Shown piece after piece: positions 43,607-51,776 of a DNA stretch of 64,000 nucleotides. Location of the stretch: the NCBI RefSeq assembly GCF_049639735.1, contig NZ_JBEVVA010000003.1:1488001-1552000 (forward strand), in the 5' to 3' direction. The translations under genes and the position numbers were made by a program. How positions within the stretch are numbered: position 1 is the first letter of the stretch; the number at the start of each line of letters is the position of its first letter. The notes under the pieces are model-generated. The model was not told the origin of the DNA, did not search any database, and saw only the letters and a program-made list of their open reading frames with translations. The stretch is from Elusimicrobium simillimum. GTDB taxonomy: Bacteria > Elusimicrobiota > Elusimicrobia > Elusimicrobiales > Elusimicrobiaceae.

Positions 43607-44761
43607 TTACAAAACAACCGTAAAACGCAGTGAGGACACAAACACCCAGCTGTCACTGCCGCTAAGCCCCGCACGCGGGAAAACTTGTAAGTCCGGCGTT
43701 ATTATAAGGCGCTCTATTGGGGCAAAGTTCCACTGAACCTCGGCCACGGTTTCGCCTGTTCTATAATAGGCGTCTTCTTCCATATTCGCCCTTTCCAGCC
43801 TGTTGTAAGAAGCGCCCAAGACAATAGAGTCAAACTCACTTCTGTTAAGCGGGTCTTTATAAGCCATGCCAAGCATAAAACTATTTTTTATTTGCGCCGG
43901 AGTATTTTTTGTGCCCGCCGCGCGGCCAAAAACAACTATTTTATCAGACAAGCTTTGCTCCGCGTTTAAAGACCAGCCCGCGCTGTACTGCTCCTGCTCT
44001 TCTACCGAAGGCTGGTAATAAGTAAGAAAAGAATATTTATATCTATCATCTTTAGAGTAAGCTGCGTAAGCAAAGCCAAGATACTCGCCGGCAAAGGCGG
44101 TGTCGGCGTCCAACTGCTTGCCGCTCATATTATTAGCGTCCTGGTAACCCGCGCTAAACTCAATACCTTCAAACGGAGCAACCGTAACATACGCGCCCAA
44201 TGAAGCCCACGGGTAAGTAGCCGCGGCATTTTGCGACATAGCGTAGTTTATTAAAGAAACCTGTTGGTCATTATTATAAGCGCCGCCGTCAAAATCAAAC
44301 AGCGAGTATTGCCCAAACGTTACGCTCAGCCAGTCCATAGCCCCGGGTAAAGTATGTGAGTAAGTAAAACGGTAAAAGAGGTTAGAATTTTCTGAATAAT
44401 CGTTAATATAACTGGCCACGCCAATACGCTCCTCCAAAGCGGCGGCGTCTGCGCCCCAATAGTGCACAAAAATATCGCTTAGCGCAAGCGTGCCGCTGCC
44501 TAAAGACCCGTCACGCAAAAAGTTCCATTCTAAATACGGAAAGTACATTGTCTGCCAAGCGGTTTGTTTGCCGCTTGGGGCGGCGCGCTGCGCCATATAG
44601 GATACGCTTGCGCCAAACATTATGCCATAATCGTTTTCAAGATTTTCTTTAAAGCCTGAATATTTTTCCAACAAGCCGGCGGTATTCCCCCCCGCGCCAA
44701 AAGCTGGCACGGAAAATAACGCCGCCAAAAACAAAACTAAAACTTTATTTAATTTAATCAT
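43607..44761 (-). CDS. OprB-like carbohydrate-selective porin
   Basis: 384 residues with a signal peptide (VPAFGAG). The mature protein is rich in alternating beta strands and ends RFTVVL, a possible barrel end. The opening LLEKYSGFKENLENDYGI and the closing EVQWNFAPIERLIITPDLQ, FPRAG match the OprB family, in which the barrel admits sugars through the outer membrane. It starts 5 bp after the stop of the Cache hybrid kinase gene on the same strand, so the two are probably co-transcribed. Confidence 0.72.
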   Translation of the reverse strand: MIKLNKVLVLFLAALFSVPAFGAGGNTAGLLEKYSGFKENLENDYGIMFGASVSYMAQRAAPSGKQTAWQTMYFPYLEWNFLRDGSLGSGTLALSDIFVHYWGADAAALEERIGVASYINDYSENSNLFYRFTYSHTLPGAMDWLSVTFGQYSLFDFDGGAYNNDQQVSLINYAMSQNAAATYPWASLGAYVTVAPFEGIEFSAGYQDANNMSGKQLDADTAFAGEYLGFAYAAYSKDDRYKYSFLTYYQPSVEEQEQYSAGWSLNAEQSLSDKIVVFGRAAGTKNTPAQIKNSFMLGMAYKDPLNRSEFDSIVLGASYNRLERANMEEDAYYRTGETVAEVQWNFAPIERLIITPDLQVFPRAGLSGSDSWVFVSSLRFTVVL

Positions 44762-44766
44762 AATGT

Positions 44767-47184
44767 TTATTTAAGTAAATATTGGGCAAGAACTTTTTTA
44801 ACTTCCTCTATATTTATAGGTTTGCCTAAATGCGCGTTCATGCCTGCGGCAATACTCTTTTCAATATCATCACGGAAAACGTTTGCCGTCATGGCAACTA
44901 TAGGCACGGTTTTGGCCTCGGACGCGGGCAGCGCCCTTATTTGGCGCGTAGCCTCGTACCCGTCAATGCCTGGCATATGAATATCCATAAATATCATGTC
45001 ATAGGCGCCGGGGGCAAGCGCTACTTTATCCACAGCGTCTGTGCCGTTATCCGCGGTGTCAATTATAATACCCGTGTCTTCAAGAAGAGATATCACAATT
45101 TCCCTGTTAATTTCAATATCTTCCACCAGCAAAAGTTTTTTACCTTTAAAACTTGCCGTGGACGGCGCGGCTGGCTGCGCGGCGGCCGCCGCGCCTTCAG
45201 CCACTTTAGCCTTAAATACAAAACTAAATACAGACCCTTGGCCCGCGGCGGAATCCACCCAAATTTCCCCTTCCAGCATCTTTATAATGTGTTTAGATAT
45301 AGCCAAACCTAACCCCGTGCCGCCAAACTTGCGCGATATACTGCTGTCCGCCTGTTGGAAAGACTGGAACAAAGCGCTCTGCTGTTCTTTGGCTATGCCT
45401 ATACCGCTGTCACGCACCTCAACTTTAAGGGCAACTTTGCCCGCGCCGGCGCTTTGCTGGCTGACGTGTATGGAAATATTGCCGCCGTCTGGCGTAAACT
45501 TAACGGCGTTAGATAAAAGGTTAAAAACAACCTGGGAAAGGTGCTGCTCGTCCGATATTATATACGGCGCTATACCTTCGTCCAAATTAACGGTAAGGGT
45601 TTGTTTTTTCTCGTCCACTTTTACTTTTATAAGGTCTGTTACTTTAGCAATCATCCCGCTAAAATCAAACGCCGCAAAAGACAGCTCCAGCTTATTAGCC
45701 TCAATCTTAGACATATCAAGAATGTCATTTATAATACCTAAAAGGTGTGAGGAAGCGTTGTCTATTTTGCCAAAACAATAGTCTTTCTTTTCAATATCTT
45801 TGGCGTTTTTGCCTATGGCTGTCATACCCATAATAGCGTTGATAGGCGTTCTTATTTCATGGCTCATACGCGCCAGAAAATCACTTTTTGCGCGGCTGGC
45901 TTCCTCGGCTTTTTGTTTAGCTTTTTCAGATTCGGCCGTCATAAGGGTAAGAGCTTGGGTGCGTTCTTCAATTTTTTGTTCAAGCGTGTTAGAAAATTCT
46001 TGGCGTTCCTTAATATAATTTTTAAGCTGCACAATCATGGTTTTAAGAGAGCGCTGTAAAAGGAAAAGCTCGTTATGGGTATTTTCTTTACCGGTAAAAT
46101 CACTGCCGAATTTTACATTATAGTTCCCTTTTGCCACATCATTAGCGGCGGCGGTAAGCTCCTTAAGTATACCCACTATATTTTTGGTGGAATAAAATAC
46201 CCCCACAAACAACAGCCCGCCGGCTATTACAGCGGCCAAAATAATTGTCCACATAATTTTATTGGCGTTAGCGTACAAAATATCGGAAGACATTTCTAAA
46301 TAGAGATAAGCCGGCTGCTGGGCATTGGGCAGGTCCAGCGGTTTTATATAAACAAGAGAAGGCTTACCCGTTAACGGGGAAATACCTTCAACAACAGAGT
46401 TTTTATTAGAGGCTATTATATTTAGAATACGTTCTTTATCGGCGCCGGCGTTAATAAATATTGATTTTTCGTCCTGGGACTCGTCCGGTGAATAGAGCAC
46501 CTTTCCTTTTTGGGACAGCATCAATATTTCCCTTTCCCCGGTTATTCTAAAATCACTTATAACCCTGTAATAATGCCTGCGCATTATGTCCATACCTATT
46601 ACGCCGACGATTTTGCCGTCTCTTTTGATAGGCGTGCTTATAGTAAAAACGTCCACATCCCCCTCGCCGTAATCATAAGAGCCCTCGTTGTCAAAATATA
46701 TTTGCCCGCTTCTTAGCGGCCTGTAATACCAGTGCGCGCCCTTTTCGTCCGCCAGACGTTCTTCGGTATTATCCACAAAAGGTATAACTTTGCCGTCTTC
46801 TCTTATAAAATCCTGGGCAAAATATTCGTCGCCATATACGCCTTTCTCAAATATAAACCAGGCGTCGTAAATACCGTCGTCGGTATAAATAAATGTGTTT
46901 AGAATATTAGACGCTCTCGGCGCGGAACCCGGGTCCTGCGGGTCCAGCGCGGCAAGCGCGTCGGCGGCAAAAGAGATTAGCTCCGTAGTATTTGTTAAAG
47001 AATATTTTATGGATTTTGAAACAGAATCAGAAACTAAAACGGCGTTTTTTCTGGCGGTAGCGGCCGATTCGTTATGTAAAAGCGCTGTGGCAAAATAAGA
47101 CAGAAGTATAAACGGTATTGTAAGTGAGAGTAAGCATGACACTAAAATAATTGTAAAAATTGTCCTATTTTTCAGTAAACGCAT
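44767..47184 (-). CDS. Cache-sensor hybrid histidine kinase with one receiver
   Basis: About 805 residues. Membrane segment (about 8-30), a double-Cache-type extracytoplasmic sensor (about 35-300, with KRDGKIVGVIGMDI), second membrane segment (about 305-328), HAMP, coiled coil, HisKA with SHEIRTPIN (His near 442), HATPase (GTGLGLAISKHI) and receiver (Asp near 732 in MDIHMPG). dCache sensors commonly bind amino acids, organic acids or sugars. Unlike the two giant kinases it has no HPt, so it needs an external one. ATG at 47184 follows AAAGGAA; an earlier in-frame codon at 47208 lacks a site. In operon with the OprB-like porin, suggesting a nutrient cue. Confidence 0.88.
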   Translation of the reverse strand: MRLLKNRTIFTIILVSCLLSLTIPFILLSYFATALLHNESAATARKNAVLVSDSVSKSIKYSLTNTTELISFAADALAALDPQDPGSAPRASNILNTFIYTDDGIYDAWFIFEKGVYGDEYFAQDFIREDGKVIPFVDNTEERLADEKGAHWYYRPLRSGQIYFDNEGSYDYGEGDVDVFTISTPIKRDGKIVGVIGMDIMRRHYYRVISDFRITGEREILMLSQKGKVLYSPDESQDEKSIFINAGADKERILNIIASNKNSVVEGISPLTGKPSLVYIKPLDLPNAQQPAYLYLEMSSDILYANANKIMWTIILAAVIAGGLLFVGVFYSTKNIVGILKELTAAANDVAKGNYNVKFGSDFTGKENTHNELFLLQRSLKTMIVQLKNYIKERQEFSNTLEQKIEERTQALTLMTAESEKAKQKAEEASRAKSDFLARMSHEIRTPINAIMGMTAIGKNAKDIEKKDYCFGKIDNASSHLLGIINDILDMSKIEANKLELSFAAFDFSGMIAKVTDLIKVKVDEKKQTLTVNLDEGIAPYIISDEQHLSQVVFNLLSNAVKFTPDGGNISIHVSQQSAGAGKVALKVEVRDSGIGIAKEQQSALFQSFQQADSSISRKFGGTGLGLAISKHIIKMLEGEIWVDSAAGQGSVFSFVFKAKVAEGAAAAAQPAAPSTASFKGKKLLLVEDIEINREIVISLLEDTGIIIDTADNGTDAVDKVALAPGAYDMIFMDIHMPGIDGYEATRQIRALPASEAKTVPIVAMTANVFRDDIEKSIAAGMNAHLGKPINIEEVKKVLAQYLLK

Positions 47185-47354
47185 AATTTCATTTCCTTTA
47201 TAACACAATTAATTAAATCATACAATAATAATCGGCAAAAAAGTATCAGTTTATTAAGCCTGTTTTGCGCTATATAAAAGGGTGTTTAATTTTCTTTTTT
47301 TACCCCGGCTATATAATTGTTTATATAATTGCTATTAACGGCACTAAAATATTT

Positions 47355-47383
47355 TGTGACATTTTCAACTTCCATGCGTAGTA
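47355..47383 (+). promoter_or_regulatory. Possible ECF-type promoter
   Basis: TGTGACATTTT and CGTAGTA about 12 bp apart lie upstream of the sigma factor gene and could be its autoregulated promoter. A separate TATACT lies at 47408-47413. Low certainty. Confidence 0.3.
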
Positions 47384-47428
47384 TTAGTGTAGAGCTGATA
47401 TCAACTAACTATACTTAAAGAGGTAAAC

Positions 47429-47923
47429 ATGACGTTTGAACAGATATATAACGAATTCTTTAAGATTATATACTCCTATATAATAATGCGGGTGCGCGAC
47501 GACGGCACCGCCCAGGACCTGGCCGCCCTAACATGGCAGAAGGTACTCAAAAACCTAAACTCGTTCGACGAGTCTAAGGGCAATATACGCCAATGGCTTT
47601 TTACCATAGCCCGTAATGAGATAAACTCGCACCACCGTTTATACTACGTAAAAAAGTTTTTATCTCTTACGGGCTTTGAGGACAACAGCCAAAGCAAAGA
47701 AAAAGACGCGGCGCAGTCTCTTATAGACAATGAGGAAAAGGAAACTCTGCTGCGCGCGATGGACGGCCTAAACGCCAAAGAGCGTGACGTAGTATCGCTT
47801 AAGTTTTACTCAGGCATGAGCGGCAAAGAAATAGCACAGGCCGTAAATATAAGCGAGACCAACGTAAGCACAATAATGAACCGTGCGCTTGGCAAACTGA
47901 GAGTTTCACTGGAGGCAAAATGA
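47429..47923 (+). CDS. ECF-type RNA polymerase sigma factor
   Basis: 164 residues. Region 2 (about 5-75) includes DGTAQDLAALTWQKVLKNL and GNIRQWLFTIARNEINSH; region 4 (about 105-160) includes LNAKERDVVSLKFYSGMSG and IAQAVNISETNVSTIMNRA. No region 1.1 or 3, so it belongs to the extracytoplasmic-function group. A GAGGT ribosome site lies before ATG. Its stop overlaps the ATG of the next gene (ATGA), so a regulator of its activity is expected there. Confidence 0.93.
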   Translation: MTFEQIYNEFFKIIYSYIIMRVRDDGTAQDLAALTWQKVLKNLNSFDESKGNIRQWLFTIARNEINSHHRLYYVKKFLSLTGFEDNSQSKEKDAAQSLIDNEEKETLLRAMDGLNAKERDVVSLKFYSGMSGKEIAQAVNISETNVSTIMNRALGKLRVSLEAK

Positions 47924-49914
47924 AATACACAGATAAAGACATTATAGAACGCTTTCAAAAGTTCGATTTTGACGCAAACGGCGCTAAACAGGCGGAAGTT
48001 TTAAACCGTGTTAAAACACCCGCTAAAAAATCTTACCGCCCCGGCCGTAAACTGGCCTTCGCGGCCAGCTTCTGCGTGGTACTGCTGGCAGGTATTTTTG
48101 TAAGCAAAAATATGTTGCCTGAGATTATGGACAGCACTAAACAAAAAATACTCGGCGGCAGTGGCACAGTAGAGATAGACGAATATTTCGGTTTAACCGT
48201 AGAACAACTGCGCGTTGCAGAACTTGCGGCCCCGCCGCAAGGCAATAGCGCTGTTCTTGTCAAAGGGGAAAGCAAAGCCACGCCTGCACAGGCGCCGGTA
48301 TATAAAGAAGCATCCGCCTCTAATAAAGCTGTAGCGGCGCACCGCTTTCAAACTAGCGTGGCCGAACCTGAGCGCAGGGTAGAAGATATGCGTTTGACCA
48401 AACTTTCTACATATGCCGCCGGAGGGTCAATGGTTAAAGCCCGCCATCCAGCCCCCATGGGCATAATAGCGGCGCAAACAGCTTATGTTGACTACAACGC
48501 CATGCAGGACGAGGACTACGCCAAGTACGTGGAAAACACGTTCTTCTCCACCGCCACGGACCCGCTGTCCACGTTCTCTACAGACGTTGACACAGCGTCT
48601 TACAGCATGGTCAAAAGAGACATACAAAGCGGCCGCCGTATTAACCCGGACGCTGTTAGAATTGAGGAGTTTATCAATTACTTTGATTACAACTATCCTC
48701 AGCCCACAGGTTCAGACCCGGTAAGCATAAATATGGAATATACCGATTCCCCCTGGAACAAAGGCCTTAAACTGGTAAAAATAGGCCTTAAAGCCAAAGA
48801 TATTGAAAAGGCCAAACTGCCCGCCAGCAACCTGGTGTTTTTGGTAGACGTGTCAGGTTCCATGGCGTCAGACAACCGCTTGCCGCTGGTTAAAAAAGCC
48901 TTAAGAATGTTGGTAGATGAGCTGCGCGCAGAAGATTCCGTATCAATAGTAACTTACGCGGACGGCACCAATGAAGTTCTTTCAGGCGTAAAAGGTTCTA
49001 ATAAAGAAAAAATATTAACAGCCATTGACGCACTTAACGCAAGCGGTGGCACCTACGGCGCGGGCGGGCTGGAAAAAGCTTACGAAGCGGCTAAAAAGAA
49101 CTTTATAAGAAAGGGTAATAACAGAGTAATACTTGCCACGGACGGCGACTTTAACATAGGCCCCCGCTCCAACGCCGAACTGGAAGAACAGATTACCAAG
49201 GCCAAAGACTCAGGCGTATTTTTAAGCGTACTCGGCTTTGGTATGGGCAACTACAAAGACAGCAAAGTACAGACACTGGCCAACAAAGGCAACGGCAACT
49301 ACGCCTATATCAATGACCTTTTTGAAGCCAGAAAGGTGCTTGTAAAAGAGTTTGGCGCAACGCTGTTTACCGTAGCTAAAGACGTTAAAGTACAGGTAGA
49401 GTTTAACCCCGCAAACGTAGCCGCTTACCGTTTAGTAGGCTATGAAAAAAGAAAGCTGGAAAACCAGGACTTTAACGACGACAAAAAAGACGCCGCAGAA
49501 ATGGGCGCCGGGCACACCGTAACCATACTGTATGAGGTTATCCCCGTTGACGTAAAGAGCGAGCTTGCGCCTGACATAGACACGCTTAAATACGCCAAAA
49601 AATCAGACGGCATTGGCAGCGGTGAATTACTGACCGTTAAAATAAGATATAAAGAGCCCTCTTCAGACAAAAGCAAACTTATGGAGAAAGAACTTGACGC
49701 AAATTCCTACGTAGCTTTTGACAAGTCATCAGACGATATGCGCTTTGCAGCCAGCGTGGCCCAGTTTGGCCAAATACTTAAGGGCAGCCAGTACAAAGGC
49801 GACATGACTGTAAAACAAGTATTAGACACCGCCAAAAAAGCCAAAGGCACAGATGACGAAGGCTACAGAGCGGAGTTTATAAGAATAGTTGATTTAAGCC
49901 AGGCAAACCTGTAA
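47920..49914 (+). CDS. Membrane vWA-domain protein with an anti-sigma-like N-terminus (YfbK-like)
   Basis: 664 residues. A 44-residue cytoplasmic N-terminus is followed by one membrane segment (about 47-66), a low-complexity stretch, a vWA N-terminal domain (STFSTDVDTASYSMVKRDI), the vWA domain with MIDAS motif DVSGSM and later TDGDF, and a C-terminal DUF3520-like domain. YfbK relatives are usually lipoproteins. Here the protein is anchored by a membrane helix and starts inside the ECF sigma gene by a 4-bp overlap. I infer that the short cytoplasmic part binds the sigma factor and that the vWA part senses a periplasmic protein. The zinc anti-sigma motif HxxxCxxC is not present. Confidence 0.85.
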   Translation: MKYTDKDIIERFQKFDFDANGAKQAEVLNRVKTPAKKSYRPGRKLAFAASFCVVLLAGIFVSKNMLPEIMDSTKQKILGGSGTVEIDEYFGLTVEQLRVAELAAPPQGNSAVLVKGESKATPAQAPVYKEASASNKAVAAHRFQTSVAEPERRVEDMRLTKLSTYAAGGSMVKARHPAPMGIIAAQTAYVDYNAMQDEDYAKYVENTFFSTATDPLSTFSTDVDTASYSMVKRDIQSGRRINPDAVRIEEFINYFDYNYPQPTGSDPVSINMEYTDSPWNKGLKLVKIGLKAKDIEKAKLPASNLVFLVDVSGSMASDNRLPLVKKALRMLVDELRAEDSVSIVTYADGTNEVLSGVKGSNKEKILTAIDALNASGGTYGAGGLEKAYEAAKKNFIRKGNNRVILATDGDFNIGPRSNAELEEQITKAKDSGVFLSVLGFGMGNYKDSKVQTLANKGNGNYAYINDLFEARKVLVKEFGATLFTVAKDVKVQVEFNPANVAAYRLVGYEKRKLENQDFNDDKKDAAEMGAGHTVTILYEVIPVDVKSELAPDIDTLKYAKKSDGIGSGELLTVKIRYKEPSSDKSKLMEKELDANSYVAFDKSSDDMRFAASVAQFGQILKGSQYKGDMTVKQVLDTAKKAKGTDDEGYRAEFIRIVDLSQANL

Positions 49915-49940
49915 CTAACACAACTAACTAAACATCAGTA

Positions 49941-49970
49941 AATATCCCCCAGAAATACCGGGGGGATATT
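49941..49970 (+). terminator. Intrinsic terminator
   Basis: AATATCCCCC (49941-49950) pairs with GGGGGATATT (49961-49970), followed by TTT. Confidence 0.85.
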
Positions 49971-50001
49971 TTTATGCCGTTATTAGTGCCGTTATAGCAG
50001 T

Positions 50002-50220
50002 GAATTTCACAGGGTTTTGAGTGGATTTTGAACTTTTCCGTTTTCGGCACACTTGGTGCGGACAACACGGTGGGTGTGGCGAAAGCGGAAAAGTTCAAAA
50101 TCCGCCAAAAACCGAAGAAATTCTTTTCCTTTTATTGAAATTTAAGCGAGCGCAGAGAGCAACTTTTGGAAGATGCAAAGCAGCAGTCCGCAGGAGTGCT
50201 GAGCGCATTTTTTATGTGCA
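50002..50220. repeat. Long palindromic element, family 1 copy 4, with tail
   Basis: Hairpin 50002-50123: GAATTTC at both ends, TTTTGAGTGGATTTT against AAAATCCGCCAAAA, inner stem GAACTTTTCCG against CGGAAAAGTTC, then GCACACTTG and GGTGGGTGT beside the loop. The tail AAGCGAGCGCAGAGAGC (50144-50160) matches that of copy 2, and further GC-rich short repeats run to about 50220. It occupies most of the 348-bp gap between two plus-strand genes. Confidence 0.8.
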
Positions 50221-50262
50221 AATAATGTTAAAATTAATTTAATATTACTTCTGGGGAACAAT

Positions 50263-51440
50263 ATGAATAACCAAATACCTGATGACTTTTTTGATACTAT
50301 AATAAACCGCGCGGGCACGGGCTCTATTAAATACGCCCCCGCTATGTTTGGCAAACCGGCTGACATTATACCCATGTGGGTGGCCGACATGGATTTTAAG
50401 GTGCCGCCCGCCGTAACCGCCGCGCTTAAAACCGCCGCGGAGCACGCAATTTTTGGCTACTCGCACAGCGGGTCTGAGTATGATACAGCATTATGCAACT
50501 GGTTTAAAACCAGACATAACTGGAACATAAAACCCGGCTGGAACGTGCAAACGCCAAACGTGCTTTTCGCGCTGACTGCCGCCATACACGCGTTTACAAA
50601 AACCGGCGACGCCGTCATGATATGCCAGCCCGTTTACCCGCCTTTTGAGCAAATTATTTTAGGCGCAAAAAGAACGCTTGTTATTAATAACCTTAAACTT
50701 GAAAACAACAAGTATTACATTGATTTTAACGCTTTTGAAAACGACATCCGTAAAAACAATGTAAAAATGTTCGTGCTGTGTTCCCCCATAACCCCGTAGG
50801 CAGAGTATGGACGAAGGAAGAACTTTCCAATATAGCAAACATTTGCGCCAAACATAATGTAATGATAGTATCCGACGAAATACACTGCGATCTTACTATG
50901 CCGGGCGTCACCCACACGCCAATAGCCTCTTTAGAAAACGCGGCCGATAATACCATCACGCTTACCGCGCCTACCAAAACATTTAACCTGGCGGGGCTGC
51001 AAAACTCCAACACAATTATCAAAAACCCCGTATTAAGAAAAGCGCTTAAAGAGCAGTGCGAAGGCACCGGCTACCATATGATAAACACCATGGGTTACGT
51101 AGCGGCAGAGGCCGCGTACACACATGGGGCACAGTGGCTGGACAGGCTGCGTGATTACCTTAAAACTAACGTGGATTTTTTAGACAAATCTCTCAAAGAG
51201 CTTAACTGCGGTGTATCATTGATACAGCCCGAAGCCACGTACCTTATGTGGCTGGACTGCCGCGCCTTAAAACTAAATGACAAAGAGCTGGAAGACTTCT
51301 TCACAAACAAAGCTAAAATATGGCTAAACACAGGCGTAAGTTTTGGCAATGGCGGGGCTGGGTTTATGCGTATGAACATAGCCTGCCCGCGCGCCACGCT
51401 TGCCAAAGCCATGGCCAACCTAAAGCAAGCCGTTAAATAA
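50263..51440 (+). pseudogene. PatB/MalY-type PLP aminotransferase (cystathionine beta-lyase) with a frameshift
   Basis: Read through, about 392 residues: PMWVADMDFKVPPAV at the start (signature of MalY/PatB), HNWNIKPGWN, PVYPPFEQI, IVSDEIHCDLT and the PLP lysine in LTAPTKTFNLAGLQ. The family cleaves cystathionine or cysteine to pyruvate, ammonia and a thiol. As given, the first frame ends at 50799 after VLCSPITP; the expected SPHNPVGRVWT is in the next frame. One C added to the C5 run at 50783-50787 restores the protein. All other parts are intact, so the mutation is recent, reversible or a sequencing error. Confidence 0.88.
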
Positions 51441-51496
51441 AAAAGCCATTATCAATACCGTTGCATAAATAAATTTCACAGGATTTTAAATTTTTT

Positions 51497-51656
51497 CCTC
51501 TCCCTCTTAGGGGAGAGGGTAGGGTGAGGGTAATGTACACAAACATTTTGTTGTAAAACTTATGTTGAAATAAGAATAGCACCCTCACCTGCTTTGCCAC
51601 AGCTACTGCGTAGCAAACAACGCGGCAAAACTTCCTCTCCCCTAAGAGGGAGAGGA
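51497..51656. repeat. Composite stem-loop element, family 2 copy 2
   Basis: Same plan as 34045-34225: CCTCTCCC...GGGAGAGG, GGGTGAGGG, a variable stretch, ACCCTCACCTGC, a variable stem TTTGCC...GGCAAA with nested GCTAC...GTAGC, ACTTCCTCTCCC and GGGAGAGG. It fills the gap before recQ. Confidence 0.8.
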
Positions 51657-51764
51657 GAAATAGTCCAAACGCATGCCCGAAACACGAAGCGAACACCTTC
51701 CTACAAGAACCCCAAAGCGAAAAACTCCCCCGGCACCTGCCTTTTAACAGTATTCAATAAATGC

Positions 51765-51770
51765 TTTAAT
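51765..51770 (+). promoter_or_regulatory. -10-like hexamer 6 nt before ATG (candidate leaderless promoter)
   Basis: TTTAAT, then ATAGTA and the recQ ATG at 51777. Weaker match than the others. Confidence 0.3.
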
Positions 51771-51776
51771 ATAGTA

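Noticed and set aside
51594..51776. Extended N-terminus of RecQ
   Set aside because: The extra 61 codons lie in the palindromic element; family alignment by eye starts at the ATG at 51777.
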